Shown piece after piece: positions 1-8,727 of a stretch of DNA of 16,465 bases. The DNA is from an uncultured Dorea sp. Its GTDB lineage: Bacteria; Bacillota; Clostridia; Lachnospirales; Lachnospiraceae. Where the stretch lies: NCBI GenBank assembly GCA_910589275.1, contig CAJUTH010000055.1, positions 1 through 16,465 of the forward strand. The letters are read 5' to 3'. Numbering within the stretch: position 1 is the stretch's first letter; every line of letters starts with the position of its first letter. The position numbers and the translations under genes are program-made. The notes beneath the pieces are model-generated. The model had not been told where the DNA came from and made no database searches. It saw only the letters and a list, made by a program, of their open reading frames with translations.

Positions 1-3000
1 GTTCTGCACCTCTGTTACCTGCCCCGCGCTGTCATAGGAAACTTTCGCGCTGGTTCCATTGGCGCGGTTTACTTTGACCATGTTGCCGGCTTTGTCATAG
101 GTATAGCGGGTCTTCTTCCCTTCCTGGTCCGTTACCTGTACCAGCCGGTCTAAGGCGTCGTATTCGTAGGATACCCCGCTCCCGTCCGGGTAAATCAGGG
201 ATTCCAGATTTCCAAAACTGTCGTAGCTGTAGCGGATGACGCTTCCGTCTCCCTGCTGCAGCCCTGTGATACGCCCCGTTTCGTCGTATTCATAGCTGGT
301 GGTCCCGGTCAGATCCTCCATACTGACGCGCCTGCCATCCGGATCGTAAGCGTAGAGTACCTGTCCGTCGGCCTTTTCGGAATATTCTTTCTTCAGCAAT
401 TCATCCAGCTTGTTATAATCGTACCGGATGCTGTTCCCATCAGCCCTGGTTATCTGGCTCAACCGGTTATCCTCATCGTAGGTGTACTGCTCTTTCTCCC
501 CCAGACCATTGGTTTTTTCCGTCAGGTTTCCAAGCAGGTCGTAGGTGTAGGTGGTCTCATTCCCATTTCCGTCGGTACTGGAGATTACATTTCCTACGCT
601 GTCGTAGGAGTAGGAGGCTGTCCCTACTGTCCCTGCTTCCCCCTCGTTTTCTCCGGTTCCTTCCGAACCTGTCCGGGCGCTTGTCATGCGGCCCGCAAGG
701 TCGTAGGTATAAGACGCTTCCCGTCCTTCCCCGTCTGTAAATCCCGTCAGATTGCCGTCTCCGTCATAAGCGAAGGCTGTGACACCTCCCAGCGGATCCG
801 TTATGGAAACGAGCTGGCTGTTGTGGTCATAGGCATAGGACGTCCTGCCGCCGTTTCCGTCGGTTACCCCTGTCAGGCGGTTTATGGCGTCATAGCTGTA
901 TTTGACAGAAATGCCTAAGGCATTGGTCTCTTTGGTCAGGTTCCCTTTGTTATCGTAATCATAGCGGGTCTCGTGCTCCCCATTCACCTTGGAGGAGATG
1001 AGATTTCCAACCTGATCGTATGCGTAGGTTTCCGTCCTCCCTCCGGCGTCCTCCTGCCGGGTTAAGCGTCCCAGCTTGTCGTAGCTGTAGCGGACGGTAT
1101 TCCCCATAGGCGACCGGGTTCCGGTAAGGTTCCCGGCGTCGTCATAGCGATAGGTGCTTTTCTGCCCCAGCGCGTCGGTTACTCCAGTAAGCCGCCCCAT
1201 GACATCGTATTCGTAGGCGGTCTCCCGGCCGGACTGATCGGTCTCCTTTACAAGGTTCCCGGCGCTGTCATAGGTATAATTCTGGGATAACCCCTGAGAA
1301 GCCGTCTGCCCTATCAGCCGCCCCAGCCTGTCATAGGAATACGTATACTCCGCCCCGTTGGGAAGAGTCCGCTTCACCGGCTGGCCGTGCAGGTTATTTT
1401 CATAAGAGGTTACGCTGCCAAGAGCGTCGGTCTCGCTTAAGAGGCTGCCGCCCATATCATAAGTATAGCTGTTCTCGCCGCCGTTTGGCAATGTTTCTTT
1501 TACCAGACGGTTCATACTGTCATAAACTGCAGTTCTTGTATTGCCCTCGCCGTCTGTATAGCTGGTCTCATTGCCCGTCCCATCGTAGGTATAGCTTTCG
1601 GTGGCTCCCTCCGCCGTGACGGTTTTTACCAGCCGGTTTAGGGCGTCATAAGTAAGAAGGGTTTCCCCTCCTCCCTCATCCTGTATCAGGACCGGCATGG
1701 ACAACGCGTTGTAGCCGTATTTCTTTGTATGGCCTTCCGCGTCGGTGACTGCCGAGAGGTTTCCCAGCAGGTCGTAGGAGGCTTCTGTTACCCCGCCCTC
1801 CGGGTCAGTTTCCTTGATGAGCTGTCCCGCCGCATCGTATTCATAATTCCATACGCGGCCGCCTGTCTCCTCGGACAGCAGATTCCCATTTCTATCATAA
1901 GTATAAAAAGTAACCGTCCCGTCGGGAGCCGTCAGGGCGCACAGGTTCCCGGACTCGTCGTACCTATAGCCTGTCTCCGCCCCGGAAGCCGCCTTCACGC
2001 GGATTAACCTCTGGTATTTATCATAGGTATATTCCGTCGTCTCGCCCAGCCCGTTGGTCTCAGTCAGGATATTCCCGGCTCCGTCATAGGTATAGAAGGA
2101 CTCCATTCCCTCATTATCCCAGATATGGACAAGCTGGCCCTTTGCATCGTATTCATACTCGGTTACAAGCCCCGAGGAAGCGCTCTCTTTTACAACCTGA
2201 TCTAATTCATTATATTCGTAAATGGTCTCGGTTCCGTCGGGAGCCGTAATCCGGTGATAATTGCCGTTGGCGTCATAGGAGAAAGTATAGGCGTTTCCGT
2301 TGGCATCCTGTACGGATTCCAGCCTGCCGGATGGGTTGTAGGCGTAGCCGGTTACGCCCCCGGCAGCGTCTGTCACCGAAGTTATCTGCTCCATCTGGTT
2401 GTATTGATAGGAAGTCACATTGCCAAGGGCATCCGTCTCGGAGGTTTTCAGGCTCAGGGCTCCGTACTCCGCGCGGCTTACATTCCCCGCGGCGTCAACA
2501 GACTCCGTGATGTTCCCAGCCTTGTCATACCCAAGGACGGTCTTTCTTCCCAGCGGGTCGGTGACGGATGAAAGGCTGCCTCCCTTCGTATAGCTGTAAG
2601 AGGTTCTATGGCCCTCCGGGTCGGTGACTTCCGTCACATTCCCGGCGGCGTCATAAACATAATGGATCTCCGCGCCGTCAGGCCGCCTGACAAAGATTAC
2701 CCGGTTATTCTTGTCGTATTCGTAACTGGTAACCAGCCCTTCGGCATCTTCGCTCAGGACATTTCCGGCAGCATCATAGGTATACGCGGTGGTCAGCCCC
2801 GCCTCGTCTGTGTGCTCCGTTACCTGTCCAAACTGGTCGTATTGGTAAGTCTCCGACGTGCCGCCGGGATACTGGATTTCCTCCGGAAGCCCGCTATCCT
2901 GGAAGCGGTAGTTTACCGTTTCCCCGGCCGCATCCGTAACAGAGGATATCTGGTTCCATGCATAATCATAAGCGCTCGTAAGCTCCGCCCCGGAAGGAGC

Positions 3001-6000
3001 CGTCTCCCCTGTCTGGTTGCCCAGCGCATCATAGGTATAAGCGATCCTGTTCCCGGCCGCGTCGGTCTCGCTAAGAACATTTCCCCTCCAGTCATAGGTG
3101 TAATCGGTAGTATGCCCCTCCGCATCCGTCATAGACATCTGGTTCCCAAGCGCGTCATAGGTATAGCTGTAGCGCCCGCCGGTTCCGTTATCTGTCCCGG
3201 TTCTCCTTCCCATAGTGTCATAGGAAAATGACACGGTATGGCCATTGCCGTCGGTAATGGCGGTTACGCTTCCCGCATGGTCATAGCTGTAGGAGGTACT
3301 TACGCCGTCCGGCGCAGTCTCCTTTATTTTCCGGCCTTCCGCGTCATACCGATACCGTGTAACTCCCCCGATCGGATTCGTGACCGTGGCAATCTGTCCA
3401 TGAGCATTATAGGAAACAGCCGTCCATCCGCCTTCCGGCTCTAAGATTCCGGTCAAATTTGCCTTGTCATAGGCGTAGGAAGTGGTATTTCCATTGGCGT
3501 CCTTACTCTTTACCAGCCGTCCTTTGCTGTCCGTGGTATACGCTGCCATGAGCCTGCCGTCCCTGCGTACGGATTCCAGATTCCCCTTGGCGTCATAAGC
3601 ATACTCTTCGGTAATCCCGTCATACCCCGTCTCGCTGAGCAAATGGTTTTTCTCATCATAGGTTCTTTGGATACTCTTTCCGTCAAATCGGGTTTCTGTT
3701 ATCACATTTCCTCTTTCGTCATAACCGTAGCCGGTTACATGCCCCAGCTCGTCCGTAAGGGTAAGGAGCCTGTTATCGCCGCCATAAGACATGGTACGGG
3801 CAGTCCCGTCCGGATTTTCCACCTTAACCGTGCGGTAATTCTTATCATAATGGTAAATAGTCACATTTCCGCAGGCATCTGTAGTGGTTGTCTTCCCGGA
3901 TGCATATTCCAGTGTGGATACTCCGCCGCAGGCATCCGTCTGCCGGATGACCCGTCCCTGCTTATCATATTTGTTCCGGACAACGCGGGCTCCGTTCCCG
4001 TCATACCAGGCTGTCATCCGGTGGGCGCTGTCATACTCGTACCGGATAACGGTTCCACAGGCGTCCGTAAAGGTGGTAAGGTTCCCCTTCCCATCATAAC
4101 CGTACCGGAGCGACGATCCATTCGGCAGCCCGATCTCCGCGATACGTCCTTCCCCGTCCGTCTTCACCTGATATACGCTGCCCGCCGCCGACCTGATCTG
4201 CTTTAGATTCTTATTGGCATCATAAATAAGCCGGGTCTGGTTTCCATTTTCATCCGTAATCCCGGTGAGCATACCGAAACAGTCAAATACCCGGACCGTC
4301 TGGCTCGTATCGGTGATCCTGTATTCATAAACCGGATAGGTCTCTTCTCCCTTTCCAAAGTCAAATTTGTTCTCTTTCACCTTCTTTCTCTCCAGTGTCA
4401 GGTCATATCCGTCCGGGGCTTCGTAACCTCCCTTTTTCTTCGTAAAGCGCAGGATGCTCCCGTCCGCCCGCCGGTAGTTCAGGCTGCCGTCTTCCATCTG
4501 GCTTATCTGCTCGCTGTAAGCAAAGGACCATCCCCGGCCGAATACCCCGTTAAGGGCCGCGCCCTTGGAGTTATAGTTCCGCTCGATTGCAAAATCCCCG
4601 GTATAGTCCGGGATACTTACGTCCGTCCGGTTCAAATAGAAATTGCCGGTATTCAAGTTCACCGGCTCGAAACCGAACTCACAGTGCAGTCCTCGTCCCA
4701 TCAAGGCCGCGTCAATCCCGGCCTTCTCCTCGTCCGTCAGCGCGGGAGGATTGTAAGGCGTCTCGGCATTCTTCTGCGGGTTCCGGATAAACAGCGTATT
4801 ATTCTCCACCAGCAGCATATCCTGCACCCGGTTATCATGCATGATCTGCGCCAGAGGGATCCCATAATAGCTGGCAATCTTCGGCAGCGTGTCAAACCGG
4901 GTGACCTTATAGACCGTAAAATCATCGCTTTTACTGGTCTTTCCAACTACCCCGCCCTTTGCGGCGGCCGCGCTTATGCTGTACCGCACATTATACGCGG
5001 GATTTGTGAATGGGTATATCGTCTGCCAGTTGCCAAGCTTATCCTTATACTTGGTCGTGCCTGTGGGAAATGCAGACTGGAAGCTGGTACTGTCCGGATA
5101 CTTATAGGAATAACTGGCATAGACGGCGCCGTTATAATTCTTGGAAACATCATTTAAGGCATACGCTACCGTCGAGCCGGGCGCTGCAACTCCGTCTGCA
5201 AAAACTCCCTGAAACTGGAGCTTCCCGTCCTTGCTGGTAAGTATCATACTTCTGAGCGCAACCGTAGTATTGTCGATGCTGTAATTCATATCCACCGGAT
5301 CCGGCACGCTCCACTCAATCGTTATACTGGGGCGTTTGTCCCATGTAAAATCGTCTTGTCCCCCGGTTCCTGTTGAATAAGGCGTATAGAACGCGCCGCC
5401 GTAATCCGTCTCGTTTGTCGCCATGACCACAAGCCCATAATTGGGGGAAATCCCCTGTACCCAGTTATTGACGGATTCCCGGATATCAAACTGGTGCATT
5501 CCGTGTTTGCCTCCGGATACGCTGTTTACCCCCGCTGGCTCCTGTGGAATCTGCACGGAGCTGTCCCAGGTCAGGCTTCCCGGATCCCACCCGGATTTTA
5601 ACCGGTAACAGGCAAAGGTCGCCGTTGTCTGCGGGTACTGGATATACTGGTATACGTTCAAGGAGGCGCTGTCAATCTTCGCCTCATTTGGAATATTTCC
5701 CTGAAAGTCATAATTGATTGCAAAATACATCCGGGAACGGCCGATATCCGCCGCGCCGGGAACCCCTGTCATCTGGCTTGTGATATAGCCCACGTAGCCA
5801 TAGCCCTCCCCCTGATAAGTACCGTGTACCGTACTGGTGGTCACCTCGATCAGGCTGCTGGTAGGAATCGTTACCGTAGGGTCAATCTGCACCGGATATA
5901 CTCTTTCTTCCTCAGCCAGCCACTGGCTGTCCGCATCCAGCGTCACGTAACAGGTATCCTGCTCCTCCCTTAAGGACAGGGTAAGCTGCCTGCTCTCCGC

Positions 6001-6969
6001 GCCCGCCGCGTCTGTCATAACCGGAGCAGATAAGACATATAGAATCTCGTCCTGCCCTTCCTCCCGGATAAGAATCCGGTTATCTGACTCCTCTGCTTCA
6101 TACCCGGACTTGCAGAAGGAATAGGTAAATTCATGGACTCCTGTCCATTCATTCAGAATAATATCCTCCTTCAGCCCCGTACTTCCCACAGTGTACTGTA
6201 CGTCAATCTGCTCCTGTACCTGATTATAAAGAAGGGACTGTTCCTGTACCGTCGCATTCCCATAATCTCCGTCCTCCGGAAACAGTTCCAGCGTATGTTC
6301 CCCATTTTCTATGCGGATACCCTTCTCCGGCGTGGCGTTCGCAGGAAGGGCGATCTTATTCTTACAGTCCTTTGTAACATAATCAATATCCAGGCTGTCG
6401 TCCCGTATCTCTTCTTCCCCGGGAACCTCACATTGTCCGCCTGTGTCTGGGTCCGTAGGAACTAATGTCAGATCGATTTCCTTCTCTTCCCCGTCCTCGT
6501 CCGTATAGGTATTCGCCTCAGAGGTAAGATAGGTTATGTAATGCTGTGCGTCAACCTGATAAACCTTCTCGTGCCCGCCTACCTCTACCGGTTCCCCGTA
6601 CAGGCTCTCAAGCTCCGCTTCCTTTTCATCGGCAAACAGCTTCGTATCGGGAAGTCGTAAGGATACCGGAACCCCTTCCGCCAAGCTATCCCCTTGCCCT
6701 ACATCTCCTTCTAACCCTGAGTTCTCTCCTCCGCTTCCTTCCGGCGCCCCGGATTCGGCCTCTTCTTCCGGCTGCTCCGGTATTACCTGTTCCGTAACGG
6801 CGTCCCGCTCTTCCTCATACTGCTTCTCCTGTTCATACTCATGATATGCTTCGGATACGGTATCCCTGATCTCCTCCGCCAGAACAATCGTCTCTGAATC
6901 AACTACGATCAACGCTGCAAGAACGGCTGCCAGTATGCGCCGTCCCCATCTCTTCCCGCACGTCTTCAT
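1..6969 (-). CDS. Giant secreted RHS/YD-repeat protein, C-terminus beyond the window
   Basis: The frame is open from the ATG at 6969 to base 1: 2,323 codons without a stop, checked codon by codon. An AGGGGG ribosome site (6978-6983) sits 8 nt before the ATG. Residues 1-31 form a Sec signal peptide (KRWGRR, a hydrophobic core, then VLA before EE). An acidic region follows. A DNRLRE/CBM96-like module spans about 366-520, with LTWDSS and a WVQG...NYGLVV end. A LysM-like stretch (about 685-731) starts VYKVTRFDTLPKIASYYG. A DUF6531-like entry segment (about 769-850) contains PVNLNTGNFYL and FGRGWSF. From about 909 onward come some 65 YD repeats of about 21 residues (YxYDxxGNLxxxTDxxG). Proteins of this build (WapA/Rhs type) form hollow shells that usually enclose a variable C-terminal toxin; that part is not visible. 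The sortase and membrane protein upstream suggest surface attachment (inference). Confidence 0.95.
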   Translation of the reverse strand, partial: MKTCGKRWGRRILAAVLAALIVVDSETIVLAEEIRDTVSEAYHEYEQEKQYEEERDAVTEQVIPEQPEEEAESGAPEGSGGENSGLEGDVGQGDSLAEGVPVSLRLPDTKLFADEKEAELESLYGEPVEVGGHEKVYQVDAQHYITYLTSEANTYTDEDGEEKEIDLTLVPTDPDTGGQCEVPGEEEIRDDSLDIDYVTKDCKNKIALPANATPEKGIRIENGEHTLELFPEDGDYGNATVQEQSLLYNQVQEQIDVQYTVGSTGLKEDIILNEWTGVHEFTYSFCKSGYEAEESDNRILIREEGQDEILYVLSAPVMTDAAGAESRQLTLSLREEQDTCYVTLDADSQWLAEEERVYPVQIDPTVTIPTSSLIEVTTSTVHGTYQGEGYGYVGYITSQMTGVPGAADIGRSRMYFAINYDFQGNIPNEAKIDSASLNVYQYIQYPQTTATFACYRLKSGWDPGSLTWDSSVQIPQEPAGVNSVSGGKHGMHQFDIRESVNNWVQGISPNYGLVVMATNETDYGGAFYTPYSTGTGGQDDFTWDKRPSITIEWSVPDPVDMNYSIDNTTVALRSMILTSKDGKLQFQGVFADGVAAPGSTVAYALNDVSKNYNGAVYASYSYKYPDSTSFQSAFPTGTTKYKDKLGNWQTIYPFTNPAYNVRYSISAAAAKGGVVGKTSKSDDFTVYKVTRFDTLPKIASYYGIPLAQIMHDNRVQDMLLVENNTLFIRNPQKNAETPYNPPALTDEEKAGIDAALMGRGLHCEFGFEPVNLNTGNFYLNRTDVSIPDYTGDFAIERNYNSKGAALNGVFGRGWSFAYSEQISQMEDGSLNYRRADGSILRFTKKKGGYEAPDGYDLTLERKKVKENKFDFGKGEETYPVYEYRITDTSQTVRVFDCFGMLTGITDENGNQTRLIYDANKNLKQIRSAAGSVYQVKTDGEGRIAEIGLPNGSSLRYGYDGKGNLTTFTDACGTVIRYEYDSAHRMTAWYDGNGARVVRNKYDKQGRVIRQTDACGGVSTLEYASGKTTTTDACGNVTIYHYDKNYRTVKVENPDGTARTMSYGGDNRLLTLTDELGHVTGYGYDERGNVITETRFDGKSIQRTYDEKNHLLSETGYDGITEEYAYDAKGNLESVRRDGRLMAAYTTDSKGRLVKSKDANGNTTSYAYDKANLTGILEPEGGWTAVSYNAHGQIATVTNPIGGVTRYRYDAEGRKIKETAPDGVSTSYSYDHAGSVTAITDGNGHTVSFSYDTMGRRTGTDNGTGGRYSYTYDALGNQMSMTDAEGHTTDYTYDWRGNVLSETDAAGNRIAYTYDALGNQTGETAPSGAELTSAYDYAWNQISSVTDAAGETVNYRFQDSGLPEEIQYPGGTSETYQYDQFGQVTEHTDEAGLTTAYTYDAAGNVLSEDAEGLVTSYEYDKNNRVIFVRRPDGAEIHYVYDAAGNVTEVTDPEGHRTSYSYTKGGSLSSVTDPLGRKTVLGYDKAGNITESVDAAGNVSRAEYGALSLKTSETDALGNVTSYQYNQMEQITSVTDAAGGVTGYAYNPSGRLESVQDANGNAYTFSYDANGNYHRITAPDGTETIYEYNELDQVVKESASSGLVTEYEYDAKGQLVHIWDNEGMESFYTYDGAGNILTETNGLGETTEYTYDKYQRLIRVKAASGAETGYRYDESGNLCALTAPDGTVTFYTYDRNGNLLSEETGGRVWNYEYDAAGQLIKETDPEGGVTEASYDLLGNLSAVTDAEGHTKKYGYNALSMPVLIQDEGGGETLLTYDALNRLVKTVTAEGATESYTYDGTGNETSYTDGEGNTRTAVYDSMNRLVKETLPNGGENSYTYDMGGSLLSETDALGSVTSYENNLHGQPVKRTLPNGAEYTYSYDRLGRLIGQTASQGLSQNYTYDSAGNLVKETDQSGRETAYEYDVMGRLTGVTDALGQKSTYRYDDAGNLTGTRSPMGNTVRYSYDKLGRLTRQEDAGGRTETYAYDQVGNLISSKVNGEHETRYDYDNKGNLTKETNALGISVKYSYDAINRLTGVTDGNGGRTSYAYDHNSQLVSITDPLGGVTAFAYDGDGNLTGFTDGEGREASYTYDLAGRMTSARTGSEGTGENEGEAGTVGTASYSYDSVGNVISSTDGNGNETTYTYDLLGNLTEKTNGLGEKEQYTYDEDNRLSQITRADGNSIRYDYNKLDELLKKEYSEKADGQVLYAYDPDGRRVSMEDLTGTTSYEYDETGRITGLQQGDGSVIRYSYDSFGNLESLIYPDGSGVSYEYDALDRLVQVTDQEGKKTRYTYDKAGNMVKVNRANGTSAKVSYDSAGQVTEVQN

Positions 6970-7009
6970 CCTGCTTTCCCCCTGTCACAGTTTTTTCTTT
7001 ACTTTGAAA

Positions 7010-7082
7010 GTTCAGCGCTCCGGCGCTGAACTGCGCGAAAATGGGATCACGAAGTGATATCTTCCTCTCCCATTTTCTGCGC
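7010..7082. repeat. Double-hairpin palindromic element
   Basis: Two adjacent foldable units lie in the gap upstream of the YD-repeat gene. The first is a perfect 9-bp stem, GTTCAGCGC (7010-7018) with GCGCTGAAC (7023-7031), and a TCCG loop. The second pairs 7033-7046 with 7068-7082 through one bulged base and encloses a smaller hairpin, ATCAC-GAA-GTGAT (7046-7058), which competes for one base of the outer stem. A similar arrangement lies at 16382-16456, which suggests a dispersed palindromic repeat rather than a one-off terminator. It has no T tract on either strand. Confidence 0.7.
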
Positions 7083-7099
7083 ATCCGCCGGAGGCTCAA

Positions 7100-7152
7100 A
7101 ATAAACCACTTTCATTCCTGGTGGTATTGCAATGCTGATATGGTGGTTTATT
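7100..7152 (-). terminator. Long-loop inverted repeat at the end of the membrane-protein gene
   Basis: AATAAACCAC (7100-7109) and GTGGTTTATT (7143-7152) are perfect 10-bp inverted repeats separated by 33 nt. The right arm overlaps the stop codon (7151-7153) of the membrane-protein gene. Read on the minus strand, the second arm ends in TTTATTTTG, which could serve as a weak T tract. It may be a terminator or processing hairpin between that gene and the YD-repeat gene, or the terminal repeat of the palindromic element beside it. The long loop makes an efficient terminator doubtful. Confidence 0.4.
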
Positions 7153-7807
7153 ATGAAACATACGCCCGATAAGAACCATACGCTGCAAATGCCAGAATAT
7201 ATACGACTGCAAGGAGCCCCATAAACATCCGCCAGACCGGACCGTCCGGCAGCAGCCCAAGCGCCGTAAACGCCGCCGCGCCGGCGCACATACAGCCAGC
7301 CTCCTTCGCCTTTTTCCTCCGGTTCTTCTTCCAGTCTTCTATCCAATCCTTCCGCCAGTCTCTTCCATGCAGACGCTTTACCATGTAACAGACCAGTCCG
7401 GCCCGGAACAGATTCTGCCAAAGGATATTCAGAAAATACAGAACCGTCTTTGTATCTTCATAGGAGACGCGGCATCCCCGGTAAAGCAACACTCCCGCCG
7501 CGCCTGCCCCAGTCCCGGCAATACACTGAACCAGCAGATATACGGCTGACAGCCTTACAAGCTCTTCCTTCCAGTTCTTTCCGTGTCCGGTATATTCCTT
7601 TCTGTAGAACAAGATAAGCCCTGTGGCTCCCGCCGCAAAGAAACAAATGCCAAACAAAATATGCAGAATGCCGATTCTCCTGTCATGGCTCCATCGCTCC
7701 ATGACGTAGGGAACCAGCTCTGTCTGGGCCGTTCCCAGCAAAAGCAGACAGACTCCCACAAACACAAACTTTTTCCATTTGAACCTGATATATTCTCCTA
7801 AACGCAT
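7151..7807 (-). CDS. Unrecognised six-helix integral membrane protein
   Basis: The 218-residue product (from ATG 7807) has about six hydrophobic segments, near residues 14-31, 46-67, 84-107, 120-145, 170-190 and 193-213. A very basic loop (RLHGRDWRKDWIEDWKKNRRKKAKE, about 146-170, quoted here in part of a longer stretch) lies between the fourth and fifth. I recognise no family or catalytic motif. I chose ATG 7807 because GGAAGGG lies 9 nt before it. ATG 7816 and GTG 7825 are in frame, and GTG 7825 also has a usable GAGGA 8 nt upstream. The gene follows the sortase gene by about 20-40 nt and so is probably cotranscribed with it. A role in sortase or YD-repeat protein secretion, or in protecting the producer from it, is possible but rests only on position. 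Confidence 0.8.
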   Translation of the reverse strand: MRLGEYIRFKWKKFVFVGVCLLLLGTAQTELVPYVMERWSHDRRIGILHILFGICFFAAGATGLILFYRKEYTGHGKNWKEELVRLSAVYLLVQCIAGTGAGAAGVLLYRGCRVSYEDTKTVLYFLNILWQNLFRAGLVCYMVKRLHGRDWRKDWIEDWKKNRRKKAKEAGCMCAGAAAFTALGLLPDGPVWRMFMGLLAVVYILAFAAYGSYRAYVS

Positions 7808-7848
7808 CTTCCCCATCCCTTCCACACTTCATTAGTCCTCTTCAAAGC

Positions 7849-8613
7849 TTACGGCTTCTTTCCCCTTGGGCTTACTTCGGCCAGACGGCCTTGTACCAAA
7901 AAACGAAAAGAGCGGTTATCCGAGGTACAGGTCGAGAGCGTAACAAAAGGGGCCCGAAGCTCCATCCCCTCCCTCGCATAACCGCCGTAGGAAACAACAA
8001 ATTCAGGAACCAGACTGCAGTATCCTGCCGTCTGTTCTTCTGTACTGAAATCAAAAGCGGTTAGAAGATGCTCCGCCGGATACCGGTACGCCGCTGTGAT
8101 TTCATATCTTCTTGTCTCTTCGGGCAGATATACCATGAACTCCTGATGCTCTTCAAAAAAATCCGGATCTTCAAATCTGGTAAGATCTCCGAACATGCTG
8201 CCGTCTGTCATGTGGTGCCCGTATATAATTGTGTTTGGATTTGTAAAGTCCGAAAGATTGGACTTCTCTATGAAAACCGCCCCGTAAATATTTTCATCCT
8301 GATAAATATCGTGGGTCAGATAATAATTGTCCGCCTCTGTGAGGCTTTGTACGACAGGATAATCAATCTTTGTGCCGGGAACCCTAATCCATGCGCATAC
8401 ATCCGGATTGATCTCCCTCCAGTATGTAAAATCTATCTCTCCCTCCTCCGACTCTGCCCGGTACTGCTCTCTTAGCACAGCAATCTTGTCTTTGTGGTTC
8501 CAGATGAGCGCTCCGGAAGAAACGGCCAGTACAAGGACGATGATAAGCGCTCTGTTTTTCCTTCTCCTTGGACGTAATTTCCTTCTCATAAAACTGTATT
8601 TTTCCTTTCGCAT
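7849..8613 (-). CDS. srtB: Class B sortase
   Basis: A membrane-anchored cysteine transpeptidase that cleaves a C-terminal sorting signal and links the protein to the cell wall. Numbered from ATG 8613 (254 residues), a basic N-terminus is followed by one membrane anchor (about 20-38). The catalytic set is His133 in YGHHM, Cys229 in TLSTC and Arg237 in the RFLVQGRL strand. The YGHHM, MFGDL, FEDPDFF pattern and length are typical of class B. In-frame ATGs lie at 8631, 8613 and 8589; 8613 is preferred because GAGGG lies 11 nt before it, while 8631 has no ribosome site. It is the first gene after the 8660-8727 promoter and precedes a membrane protein and the YD-repeat gene, its likeliest client. 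The client's sorting signal lies outside the window, so this is unproven. Confidence 0.93.
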   Translation of the reverse strand: MRKEKYSFMRRKLRPRRRKNRALIIVLVLAVSSGALIWNHKDKIAVLREQYRAESEEGEIDFTYWREINPDVCAWIRVPGTKIDYPVVQSLTEADNYYLTHDIYQDENIYGAVFIEKSNLSDFTNPNTIIYGHHMTDGSMFGDLTRFEDPDFFEEHQEFMVYLPEETRRYEITAAYRYPAEHLLTAFDFSTEEQTAGYCSLVPEFVVSYGGYAREGMELRAPFVTLSTCTSDNRSFRFLVQGRLAEVSPRGKKP

Positions 8614-8624
8614 CGCATAAAAAT

Positions 8625-8658
8625 CCCTCATAGATAGTTAAAAAATTATCCATGAGGG
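8625..8658 (-). promoter_or_regulatory. Hairpin over the srtB ribosome site, with T run
   Basis: CCCTCAT (8652-8658, minus-strand sense) pairs with ATGAGGG (8625-8631), and inner GATA/TATC pairing lengthens the stem. The distal arm contains the GAGGG ribosome site of srtB and is followed by ATTTTT. In a transcript reading through from lanM it could terminate transcription or hide the ribosome site. A transcript started from the -10 at 8660-8665 would begin near 8653 and lack most of the first arm. Confidence 0.55.
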
Positions 8659-8659
8659 T

Positions 8660-8727
8660 ATCATACACCAAAATAATTCTGTTGTGTCCGCTTGTCCTCC
8701 AACGGTTATGTTTTGTCCTCGAATTGT
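8660..8727 (-). promoter_or_regulatory. LytTR/AgrA-type promoter driving srtB
   Basis: On the minus strand, two half-sites, ACAATTCGA and ACCGTTGGA, each followed by GGACA or similar, recur 21 bp apart (operator 8693-8727). ACCGTTGGA fits 8 of 9 positions of the published LytTR consensus, and the 9-bp site with 12-bp spacer matches the AgrA layout. A TATGAT -10 hexamer lies at 8660-8665, 27 nt beyond the operator. The -35 position is poor (GACACA), as expected for an activator-dependent promoter. The regulator is probably the LytTR protein at 13385-14107. Confidence 0.75.

Noticed and set aside
2254..4206. Long plus-strand open frames (for example 2608-3231 and 3643-4206) opposite the YD-repeat gene
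   Set aside because: They are codon-register antisense frames of the repetitive YD-repeat coding sequence, kept open by its repeated Tyr-Asp codons, and have no family resemblance or ribosome sites.
1..4230. The regular 63-bp periodicity as a possible CRISPR or satellite array
   Set aside because: The period is 21 codons in one open frame and the units vary freely at DNA level while keeping the YD-repeat protein motif; it is coding repetition.
7047..7421. Minus-strand open frame of 124 codons overlapping the membrane-protein gene
   Set aside because: It is out of frame with the membrane-protein gene, and its end runs through the palindromic element. The membrane-protein frame has clear hydrophobic segments and a better start.
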